This document shows, in pieces, positions 1-5,058 of a stretch of 5,058 nucleotides of DNA. Source of the stretch: Acidimicrobiaceae bacterium (GTDB lineage: Bacteria > Actinomycetota > Acidimicrobiia > Acidimicrobiales > Ilumatobacteraceae); the NCBI GenBank assembly GCA_002727235.1, contig PBWL01000032.1:64496-69553 (forward strand). Reading direction: 5' to 3'. The position numbers were made by a program, and so were the translations under genes. Within the stretch, counting starts at the first letter, position 1. Each line of letters opens with the position of its first letter. The notes under the pieces were generated by a model. It searched no databases. It was given only the letters and a program-made list of their open reading frames with translations, and was not told the origin of the DNA.

Positions 1-2
1 AG

Positions 3-386
3 ACGGTCGACGCTCGAGCACTCTTGAGCCCATTTGATCCAGTTGTGTGGTTCCGCGATCGCGATGAACGATTATTTGATCTCCACTACCGAATCGAGAT
101 CTATACCCCTGCGGCGAAGCGTCGGTATGGCTACTACGTGTTGCCGTTTCTGCTCGGAGATCGCATCGTCGGCCGTTTCGATCTCAAAGCTGACCGTGCC
201 CGACAGACGCTGTTGGTTCAGGCTTCATGGGTTGAGGCCGCTGACGACACCCCGGTGCGTCGACAGGAGATCGCCCGTGCCGCTACCGAAGAGTTGCAGA
301 TGATGGCTGAGTGGCTCGGGCTCGGTGAGATCGAGGTGGTCACCCGTGGGTCGCTGGCTGCGGAAATGCGGGCGACGTCAGGCTGA
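3..386 (+). CDS. YcaQ-family winged-helix DNA repair protein (HTH_42), C-terminal part, 5' truncated by window edge
   Basis: The reading frame is open from base 3 to a TGA at 384-386 and shows 127 residues of a protein that starts outside the window. The visible sequence carries the C-terminal signature of the YcaQ/AlkZ/HTH_42 family: [11 protein letters not shown] (codons from base 18), then [31 protein letters not shown] and FDLKADR. Known family members are winged-helix DNA glycosylases that unhook interstrand crosslinks or remove bulky alkylated bases; their catalytic Gln-x-Gln/Asp motif lies further N-terminal and cannot be checked here. Full-length members are about 380-410 residues, so roughly two thirds is missing. 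The TTG at 24 lies inside the conserved ALLSPFDP block, so it is not a real start. The 3' end overlaps the convergent oxygenase gene by 9 bp. Family assignment is firm; the exact repair substrate is unknown. Confidence 0.88.
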   Translation, partial: TVDARALLSPFDPVVWFRDRDERLFDLHYRIEIYTPAAKRRYGYYVLPFLLGDRIVGRFDLKADRARQTLLVQASWVEAADDTPVRRQEIARAATEELQMMAEWLGLGEIEVVTRGSLAAEMRATSG

Positions 387-1253
387 AGGCTGACCTGGTT
401 GTAACGCCCATCGAATGGTTTTGGTGATGAGATCACCCGCCGGGCGAATCGCAAGGCGCTCTGAGACCGGGAGCCACGGGATTCTGAGTTCTTTCCGAGC
501 CCACAATGGGAGCAGAGAGGCGCCAGCCGCCGCGATTAGGCCGTAGGCAGGTTTTGAAGAGGCTGGGAGCGGAGGGTCGATGAGCAGGTAGCGAGCAGCC
601 TCTTTCGCCTCCGGTGTTGCGCGAAGTTCCGACCGAAAGTCGTTGAGAAGGTCAGCGACACCCTGCTCGGTGGTTGGCACCGGGTCGGCTCCCAGACGAG
701 TAGCAATCGAACCAGATTCGGCAACGTAGCGGTCGCGATCAGCCCCTTCGAGTGGTGACTCTCCGTAACGATCGTGTGCACGAAGAAATGAGTCGACCTC
801 GGCAACATGGACCCACGCAAGGAGGTGAGGATCATTGGCTCGGTAGTCGACACCGTCGGCTGTCGTGCCCGTCACCCGATCGTGGATTGCGGTGACGGTA
901 GCGATTGCTTGATCTGCCGCTTCTGCGGGCCCGAACGTGGTTGTCGCAAGAAAGTCGGCGGTTCGCTGTAGTCGTCCCCACGGGTCGTTTTTGTAGTCAG
1001 AATGCTGAGCGACGCCGGTCATTGCGAGTGGATGCAGGCTTTGCAGTAGTAGCGCCCTGATTCCACCGATGAACATTGAGGCGTCAAGGTGCACGGTCCG
1101 GATGGGGGCATCGTCATCAAACCAGCGTTCGCCGGGTGCATTGAAGAGTTCGTTTGTGCGGTCTTCAGCGTTCGGCCCGACGACTCGGTCACGAATTTGG
1201 TCGGCGAGCCAGGTTCGAACCTGCTCGGCGGGTTCTTGTTGAAACTCGGTCAT
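378..1253 (-). CDS. MpaB / latex-clearing-protein-like oxygenase (DUF2236, ER-A-P domain)
   Basis: This 291-residue protein matches the MpaB/Lcp catalytic family, b-type haem proteins that include rubber oxygenase Lcp and fungal MpaB. Visible marks, numbered from the ATG at 1253: [16 protein letters not shown] at about 63-78, the [17 protein letters not shown] block at 82-98, FLATTTFG at 101-108, IHDRVTG at 123-129, and [21 protein letters not shown] at 137-157. Arg94 and Thr98 have the i,i+4 spacing of the catalytic Arg/Thr pair known in Lcp. His124 in IHxxVxG is the best candidate for the proximal haem ligand; both statements are by analogy, without an alignment. No signal peptide is seen. 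A GTG at 1259 would add two residues, but GAGAG lies 9 nt before the ATG, so I prefer 1253. The natural substrate of actinobacterial members is mostly unknown. It is transcribed divergently from the AI-2E gene and converges on the YcaQ-family gene. Confidence 0.87.
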   Translation of the reverse strand: MTEFQQEPAEQVRTWLADQIRDRVVGPNAEDRTNELFNAPGERWFDDDAPIRTVHLDASMFIGGIRALLLQSLHPLAMTGVAQHSDYKNDPWGRLQRTADFLATTTFGPAEAADQAIATVTAIHDRVTGTTADGVDYRANDPHLLAWVHVAEVDSFLRAHDRYGESPLEGADRDRYVAESGSIATRLGADPVPTTEQGVADLLNDFRSELRATPEAKEAARYLLIDPPLPASSKPAYGLIAAAGASLLPLWARKELRIPWLPVSERLAIRPAGDLITKTIRWALQPGQPSA

Positions 1254-1279
1254 CGGCACATGCTCTCACGATGCGTTAC

Positions 1280-1285
1280 TAAGAT
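1280..1285 (+). promoter_or_regulatory. Possible -10 element (TAAGAT) for the AI-2E-family gene, leaderless arrangement
   Basis: TAAGAT matches the TANNNT pattern and four of six consensus -10 positions. It ends exactly 7 nt before the GTG at 1293, the spacing expected if transcription starts on the first base of the start codon. No good -35 box is seen about 17 bp upstream (CACATG at 1257-1262). There is also no Shine-Dalgarno sequence before either candidate start (1260 or 1293), which supports a leaderless message. This is inference from spacing only. Confidence 0.35.
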
Positions 1286-1292
1286 CCTGACT

Positions 1293-2435
1293 GTGCAAGA
1301 CGATGATTCTGATCTCACGGGGGACACAGACTCAGAAAACCGGTGGCTTCCACCCCGCTGGATCCTGTTTGCGGTCGTGTTGTTTTGGGTCGGATCGGTC
1401 GTCACCGATGTCGTGGTTCTGACGTGGGGACGGGTCGACGATCTCGTTTTGTTGCTGGTGTTGTCATTGTTTTTCAGTCTTGCGATCGAACCGGGAACCA
1501 ACTGGCTGGTGCGACGAGGGTGGCGACGCGGTCGTGCGACGTTGCTCATCATTTTCGGTGTTCTCACCGCAGTCGGTGCGTTTCTTGGGGCGATGGGAAC
1601 CCTCATCGGCACGCAGATCGCAGATTTGTTGTCGAACCTTGAGGTCTACATTTCAGACACGGTGACCCGCATCAATAATTGGTTTGGCACCTCGATTGAT
1701 GCTGCTCAAGTCATTGAACAATTCAATGATCCGAACGGTACCGTTCAGAACTTCATTTCCGCTCAACGGGGCGATGCACTTCGACTGACCGGACGGGCCC
1801 TTAACGGGCTCTTTGCCACGTTCTCTATCGTGCTCTTCACGTTCTACTTCGTCGCCGACGGGCCACGAATGCGACGTGCGATTTGCTCGAGGTTACGTCC
1901 AGCAGCCCAACTTCGTGTGCTGTCGATCTGGGAACTCGCCATTGACAAGACGGGTGGATATCTCTATTCACGCCTGTTGCTAAGCGCGGTCTCGGCAGTG
2001 TTCCACGGCATTGTGTTTGCCTCCGCAGGAGTGAGATCACCGATTGCTCTTGCGCTGTGGGTTGGTCTTATTAGCCAATTCCTTCCAGTGATCGGCACGT
2101 ATTTTGCGGCCGTTCTTCCGGTCGTGATTACCTTTTTGGATTCGCCAATTCGGGCGCTCATTGTCTTCGGCATCATCATCGTCTATCAGCAGTTTGAGAA
2201 CTACGTGATCTCACCAAAGGTGACAGCGAGAACGATGGAACTTCACCCTGCGATTGCGTTTGGGGCGGCGCTCGCTGGTCTTTCAATCCTCGGACCGAGT
2301 GGAGCATTACTGGCGCTGCCCGTTGCTGCGATGGGGCAGGCGATTGCGAGCGAAACTGGCCGACGTCATGTTGTTGTCGACAGTGACCTGCTCGGTCGTG
2401 ACTCAGGCGACGATGACGCCGCAGAAACGGAATAG
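1293..2435 (+). CDS. AI-2E/PerM-family (UPF0118) membrane transporter
   Basis: This 380-residue polytopic membrane protein belongs to the AI-2E transporter/PerM family, whose members are described as exporters of small molecules or ions; the substrate here cannot be read from sequence. Order of features: an acidic N-terminus (QDDDSDLTGDTDSE), hydrophobic segments at about 23-45, 50-66 and 82-106, an extended non-membrane region at about 107-165, a segment at about 167-188 ending FYFVADG, then several segments from about 227 to 320, and the family signature FENYVISPKV followed by LHPAIAFGAALAG, then a last hydrophobic stretch. The C-terminal tail is again acidic (SGDDDAAETE). Length is normal for the family. 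The frame opens back to an ATG at 1089, but that part is antisense to the oxygenase gene and not family-like. I chose GTG 1293 because of the -10-like hexamer 7 nt upstream; ATG 1260 (11 residues longer) is the alternative. Confidence 0.88.
   Translation: MQDDDSDLTGDTDSENRWLPPRWILFAVVLFWVGSVVTDVVVLTWGRVDDLVLLLVLSLFFSLAIEPGTNWLVRRGWRRGRATLLIIFGVLTAVGAFLGAMGTLIGTQIADLLSNLEVYISDTVTRINNWFGTSIDAAQVIEQFNDPNGTVQNFISAQRGDALRLTGRALNGLFATFSIVLFTFYFVADGPRMRRAICSRLRPAAQLRVLSIWELAIDKTGGYLYSRLLLSAVSAVFHGIVFASAGVRSPIALALWVGLISQFLPVIGTYFAAVLPVVITFLDSPIRALIVFGIIIVYQQFENYVISPKVTARTMELHPAIAFGAALAGLSILGPSGALLALPVAAMGQAIASETGRRHVVVDSDLLGRDSGDDDAAETE
1711..1729. repeat. Inverted repeat, 8-bp perfect arms, 3-nt loop, inside the AI-2E gene
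   Basis: TCATTGAA and TTCAATGA flank the loop CAA, forming a perfect short hairpin. It lies in the coding region for the soluble loop of the AI-2E-family protein (around the residues VIEQFND). It is only 3 bp from a second palindrome at 1733-1746. It could be an mRNA structure or chance. Confidence 0.5.
1733..1746. repeat. Perfect 14-bp palindrome inside the AI-2E gene
   Basis: GAACGGTACCGTTC reads identically on both strands. It lies directly after the inverted repeat at 1711-1729, within codons for PNGTVQ of the membrane protein. As DNA it has the shape of a dimeric regulator site; as RNA the zero-loop centre would open to a short hairpin. No regulator partner is visible and no function is claimed. 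Confidence 0.5.
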
Positions 2436-2461
2436 CGACCGAACAGTGCGTTGCCGTAAAT

Positions 2462-2490
2462 GTGAACTACCGTCGTAGAGGTGAGTTCAC
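2462..2490 (+). promoter_or_regulatory. Hairpin/dyad spanning the MBL gene start codon
   Basis: GTGAACTACC (2462-2471) pairs with GGT-g-AGTTCAC (2480-2490) to give a 10-bp stem with one bulged G (2483) and an 8-nt loop (2472-2479). The GTG start codon 2481-2483 lies in the right arm. If the message is read through from the AI-2E gene, this structure would bury the start. At the DNA level the perfect 7-bp arms (GTGAACT/AGTTCAC) would flank the possible -10 element and start site like an operator. No U-tract follows, so it is not an obvious terminator. It occupies most of the 45-bp gap between the two genes. Confidence 0.4.
2468..2473 (+). promoter_or_regulatory. Possible -10 element (TACCGT) for the MBL-fold gene, leaderless arrangement
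   Basis: TACCGT fits TANNNT but only three of six consensus -10 positions. It ends exactly 7 nt before the GTG at 2481, the same spacing as seen before the GTG of the AI-2E gene. No convincing -35 box is present. The match is weak on its own; the repeated spacing and the lack of a usable Shine-Dalgarno sequence are the reasons to list it. Confidence 0.22.
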
Positions 2491-3455
2491 CCACCTTTCT
2501 CCCTCTCGATGATGTTGTCTATGGCGAAGCGGTTCAGGTTGCACCAGATGTTCGCCGAGTAATTGCTGAGAACCCCTCGAAGTTCACCTATCGAGGCACC
2601 GGCACGTACATCATTGGCAATGGTGATGTGGTCGTGATCGACCCGGGTCCGCGCCTCGACAGCCACCGTGACGCTTTGGCTGCAGCGCTGAAGGGTGAGC
2701 GCGTTCGAGCGATTCTCATCACACACTGTCATGCCGATCATTCCCCGCTGTCGGAGTGGTTGAAAGCGGAGACCGGGGCACCCACCTTTGCCGTTGGCCC
2801 GCATGAGACCGTTGACGAACCGGAGGGCATGTTTGAAGGTGAGGAAGAACTGGCTGTTCCTCCTGACCCTTCAGAAACAAAAGAAGAAGACGAAGTGAAG
2901 ATGGAAGAGTCGACCGACGTTGATTTTGTTCCCGACGAACGAGTGACCGACGGTGAGGTCGTCGTCGACGGCAAAGGTCTGACAATGCGCGCGGTCACGA
3001 CACCTGGTCACACGGCTAATCACTGTTGCTTTTCGCTTGAAGAATCATCGAGCCTGTTCACTGGTGACCACATCATGGGTTGGAGCACGACGGTTGTTTC
3101 GCCCCCAGATGGGTCGATGACGGCGTACATCGAGTCGCTACACAAAGTCGCCGACCGCGCTGACGCCACGCTGTGGCCAACTCACGGGCCGCCTCGAACC
3201 GATGGTGCCGAGTATTCGCGGGCACTCGTTGAGCATCGACTGCAACGTGAGCAGCAGGTGTTGTCGTTTATTGACGAGCACGGGCCTTCAACTGTGCCCG
3301 AGATGGTTCGGGTGCTCTACGCCGATGTGAACCCTCACCTTCATCGGCCGGCGGCCCGTTCAGTGCTGTCACACCTCATCAAACTGGTCGACGAAGGCCA
3401 GGTGCATGTTGCTGATGGTGGAGCGATTCGTATCGCAGCTGCGTTCGCCCGCTAG
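2481..3455 (+). CDS. MBL-fold metallo-hydrolase, LACTB2-like, with C-terminal winged helix
   Basis: This 324-residue protein is a metallo-beta-lactamase-fold hydrolase of the LACTB2/glyoxalase-II-like group. All metal ligands are visible: THCHADH (His82, His84, Asp86, His87), His177 in TPGHTANH, Asp196 in FTGDHIMGW, and His235 in PTHGPP. The N-terminal strand block GTGTYIIGNGDVVVIDPGP (39-57) is typical. Residues from about 245 to 320 form the winged-helix-like tail of this subfamily (HRLQREQQVL, VPEMVRVLY, HLIKLVDEGQVH). Relatives hydrolyse thioesters or RNA; the substrate here is unknown. Between the HxHxDH motif and the next ligand lies a markedly acidic insert (about 109-148, 18 Asp/Glu against 2 Lys). 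GTG 2481 is the only usable start after the in-frame stop at 2463-2465. It follows the AI-2E gene by 45 bp on the same strand and ends 4 bp from the convergent kynureninase gene. Confidence 0.88.
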   Translation: MSSPTFLPLDDVVYGEAVQVAPDVRRVIAENPSKFTYRGTGTYIIGNGDVVVIDPGPRLDSHRDALAAALKGERVRAILITHCHADHSPLSEWLKAETGAPTFAVGPHETVDEPEGMFEGEEELAVPPDPSETKEEDEVKMEESTDVDFVPDERVTDGEVVVDGKGLTMRAVTTPGHTANHCCFSLEESSSLFTGDHIMGWSTTVVSPPDGSMTAYIESLHKVADRADATLWPTHGPPRTDGAEYSRALVEHRLQREQQVLSFIDEHGPSTVPEMVRVLYADVNPHLHRPAARSVLSHLIKLVDEGQVHVADGGAIRIAAAFAR

Positions 3456-3459
3456 CCGA

Positions 3460-4650
3460 CTACACCCGATCGTGGGCGATTCCTGCGAGTTGGTTGACAG
3501 CGCGAGCGACGTCACCAAACCTCGTCGTGAGTGCAGAACATCCGAGTCGAACGAGATCAGGGTCTCGATAGTCAGCGATTACTGAACACTCACGTTCAAG
3601 ACGCTCGACAACATCTTTCGCATGAGGGTGACGGACTGCGATATGAGCCCCTCGATTGCTGGCATCACGGGGCGAAATTGATTCGAGATTCAATTCGTCG
3701 CAGCATGCATGAGCGAAGTCGGTTAGTGCTCTGCCTTTTGCCGCAATCGATGGCATCCCCGCCTCAGCACAGAGTTCAATTCCGCACCGTGCAGCCTCGA
3801 GAGCGAGTATTGAGGGCGTCCCGATCATCAAGCGGCCGATGCCCGGTTTTGGTGACCACGCTCCATCCATTGCGAATTGGTCATCTTGACCGAACCACCC
3901 TCTGATCGGCTGGTCAACCTCCTCAATCAAGTTGGACCGAACGTATGAAAAGGCGGGAGCTCCGGGACCACCGTTGAGGAACTTGTAGGTGCAACCGATA
4001 GCGAGGTCGACCTGTGCGGCATGGAGGTCAAGCTCGATCGCTCCCACGGCGTGGGAAAGGTCCCAAATTACAAGAGCGCCCGCATCTCGGGCACGAGAGG
4101 TAAAGCCAAAGAGGTCGGCCACTTCTGCCGACCGATAGTCGATGAGCGAACGAACAACGACGGCACAGTCACCAAGATCAATTCCATCGAGTCGCTCGTT
4201 GGGTCCTGGAGAAACGACCGTGAGTCCATGTTGAGCGGCAACCGATTCGACGGCGTAGCGATCTGTAGGAAATTCATGCGCGTCGACAGCGATAAATGAT
4301 CGGTCTGGTCGAAGTCGAACCGCAGCATGAAGTAGTTGATGCAGATTCACACTCGTTGAATCGTGCACGACGACCTCGCCATCGTCGGCACCAAGCAACG
4401 GAGCGAGTTCGTTCCCGACGATGAGCGGCAGTTCAAGCCATTTACGCCACGACCGAATGAGGCCCGAACCCCATTCTTCGTTCATCACCTCGTGAAGGCG
4501 ATGAACAGTTGTTCTCGGCAACATGCCGAGCGAGTTGCCGTCGAGGTACGACAGGTCGGGATCATCGATGACGAACCTGTCGCGCCAATGCGAAAGGTCA
4601 TCAGTTGAGTCGAGTTCAAATGCTCTCGTGAGCAACTGCTCAGAGTTCAT
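3460..4650 (-). CDS. kynU: Kynureninase (PLP-dependent, EC 3.7.1.3)
   Basis: Kynureninase splits L-kynurenine (or 3-hydroxykynurenine) into anthranilate (or 3-hydroxyanthranilate) and L-alanine in cytosolic tryptophan catabolism. The 396 residues are full length for the family. Visible marks: YLDGNSLGMLP (35-45), HDSTSVNLHQ (96-105), the cofactor-stacking region HEFPTDRY (125-132), WDLSHAVGA (196-204) with Asp197 and His200, GCTYKFLNGGPGAP (219-232) with the PLP-binding Lys223 after Tyr222, RGWFG (250-254), IGTPSILAL (276-284), and the C-terminal RGAHIAVRHP and DYRDPDLVRLG blocks. The catalytic set looks intact. The ATG at 4650 is only 3 bp after the stop of the upstream CoA-transferase gene and has no clear Shine-Dalgarno sequence, which suggests translational coupling within one transcript. 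No other kynurenine-pathway gene is in the window. The 3' end almost abuts the convergent MBL gene. Confidence 0.96.
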   Translation of the reverse strand: MNSEQLLTRAFELDSTDDLSHWRDRFVIDDPDLSYLDGNSLGMLPRTTVHRLHEVMNEEWGSGLIRSWRKWLELPLIVGNELAPLLGADDGEVVVHDSTSVNLHQLLHAAVRLRPDRSFIAVDAHEFPTDRYAVESVAAQHGLTVVSPGPNERLDGIDLGDCAVVVRSLIDYRSAEVADLFGFTSRARDAGALVIWDLSHAVGAIELDLHAAQVDLAIGCTYKFLNGGPGAPAFSYVRSNLIEEVDQPIRGWFGQDDQFAMDGAWSPKPGIGRLMIGTPSILALEAARCGIELCAEAGMPSIAAKGRALTDFAHACCDELNLESISPRDASNRGAHIAVRHPHAKDVVERLERECSVIADYRDPDLVRLGCSALTTRFGDVARAVNQLAGIAHDRV

Positions 4651-4653
4651 TGA

Positions 4654-5058
4654 TTAGCGGCGCGGAACATGAGAGGACAAGACACCGTTTTCCTGAAGTT
4701 GATGAAGGGTTGTGCTATCAAGGCCGAGTAGTTCGCTCAGCACAGTCTCATTGTCTTCTCCCCGGTAGCGGGGTGTGCCATGAATGCCGACGTCGGCACC
4801 GTCACTGAACCGCCAAGGGGCCTGCGGAATTTTGACAACGCCATCTCCACGGTCAGACACCTCGACAATTGCCCCTGTCTCCGCGCACCATTCCGATTCT
4901 GCAAACTCACGAACAGTGCGCAACTGGCCAACAGCGAGATTGTGCTGCGAAAGGATTTCTTCGTAGGTAACGGCGTCAGGGATGGTCTTTGCGTGGTCGG
5001 CGAGCATCCGATTGATATCCGAGAGGTTCTTTCTGCGGCTCGCAATGTCGGCAAAACG
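4654..5058 (-). CDS. CaiB/BaiF (family III) CoA-transferase, C-terminal part, 5' truncated by window edge
   Basis: The frame is open from the window end to a TAA at 4654-4656 and shows 134 residues. The sequence has the look of a family III CoA-transferase C-terminus: RFADIASRRKN-type helix, EEILSQHNLAVGQLRTVREF, KIPQAPWRFSDG, the GTPRYRGEDN(E) block that precedes the final helices, and an ending of the form LLGLDSTTLHQLQENGVLSS. Members move CoA between acyl groups by way of an aspartyl-CoA intermediate; that Asp lies in the missing N-terminal half, so activity cannot be judged. Full-length members are about 380-420 residues. The ATG at 5007 is internal, since family-like sequence continues upstream of it. 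The gene lies 3 bp ahead of kynU on the same strand, so they probably share an operon. The acyl substrate is unknown. Confidence 0.87.
   Translation of the reverse strand, partial: RFADIASRRKNLSDINRMLADHAKTIPDAVTYEEILSQHNLAVGQLRTVREFAESEWCAETGAIVEVSDRGDGVVKIPQAPWRFSDGADVGIHGTPRYRGEDNETVLSELLGLDSTTLHQLQENGVLSSHVPRR

Noticed and set aside
1254..1259. GTG at 1259 as start of the oxygenase
   Set aside because: The GAGAG ribosome-site candidate is only 3 nt from this GTG but 9 nt from the ATG at 1253, so the ATG fits better. The difference is two residues.
1089..1292. N-terminal extension of the AI-2E frame back to the ATG at 1089
   Set aside because: It lies fully antisense to the conserved start of the oxygenase gene, and its residues do not resemble the family's N-terminus; the frame is simply open there.
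2436..2500. Intrinsic terminator after the AI-2E gene
   Set aside because: The stem at 2462-2490 is followed by a mixed pyrimidine stretch with no run of T, so it does not qualify.
2719..2998. Minus-strand open frames opposite the MBL gene
   Set aside because: They are Ser/Thr- or Arg-rich complements of the acidic insert and metal motifs, with no domain signature.
3440..3485. Shared bidirectional terminator between the MBL gene and kynU
   Set aside because: The gap is 4 bp; only a 6-bp GCTAGC palindrome and a 4-bp-arm ATCG/CGAT dyad are seen, with no T-tract on either side.
3531..3905. 124-codon plus-strand frame opposite kynureninase
   Set aside because: It is antisense to a complete, well-conserved kynU gene, with low-complexity Arg/His/Ser-rich composition and no recognisable motif; it is a shadow frame.
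1..5058. Defence island, mobile element, CRISPR or other novel multi-gene system
   Set aside because: All six genes belong to recognised housekeeping or metabolic families, with no transposase, integrase, tRNA, repeat array, effector domain or break in base composition visible.

Overview
The window is a compact, ordinary-looking piece of a bacterial chromosome. By eye the GC content is moderate (roughly mid-50s percent). The gene set points to a high-GC Gram-positive lineage, plausibly an aquatic Acidimicrobiia-type actinobacterium: a YcaQ-family winged-helix protein, an MpaB/Lcp-type oxygenase, a LACTB2-like metallo-hydrolase with a winged-helix tail, and weak or absent Shine-Dalgarno sequences. 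The lineage is inferred from family composition, not from a marker gene.

Layout, left to right. (1) 3-386, plus strand: the C-terminal third or so of a YcaQ-family winged-helix DNA repair protein, cut by the window edge. (2) 378-1253, minus strand: a complete MpaB/latex-clearing-protein-like (DUF2236) haem oxygenase, convergent with and overlapping the first gene by 9 bp. (3) 1293-2435, plus strand: an AI-2E/PerM-family polytopic membrane protein, divergent from the oxygenase across only 39 bp. (4) 2481-3455, plus strand: an MBL-fold hydrolase with a complete dinuclear metal site, an acidic insert and a C-terminal winged helix. (5) 3460-4650, minus strand: a complete kynureninase, convergent with the MBL gene with a 4-bp gap. 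(6) 4654-5058, minus strand: the C-terminal part of a CaiB/BaiF (family III) CoA-transferase. It sits 3 bp upstream of kynureninase in the transcriptional sense, so the two are almost certainly co-transcribed.

There are no gaps over about 45 bp and no RNA genes, CRISPR arrays, insertion sequences or prophage genes. The genes do not form one evident pathway. The only strong functional pairing is CoA-transferase plus kynureninase, which suggests amino-acid or aromatic catabolism. The regulatory sequence of most interest is the 45-bp gap before the MBL gene. There a 10-bp hairpin with one bulge overlaps a possible -10 element and contains the GTG start codon. Both plus-strand genes with a visible start show a TANNNT hexamer exactly 7 nt before a GTG, which fits leaderless transcripts. 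I did not find a convincing previously undescribed multi-gene system here.
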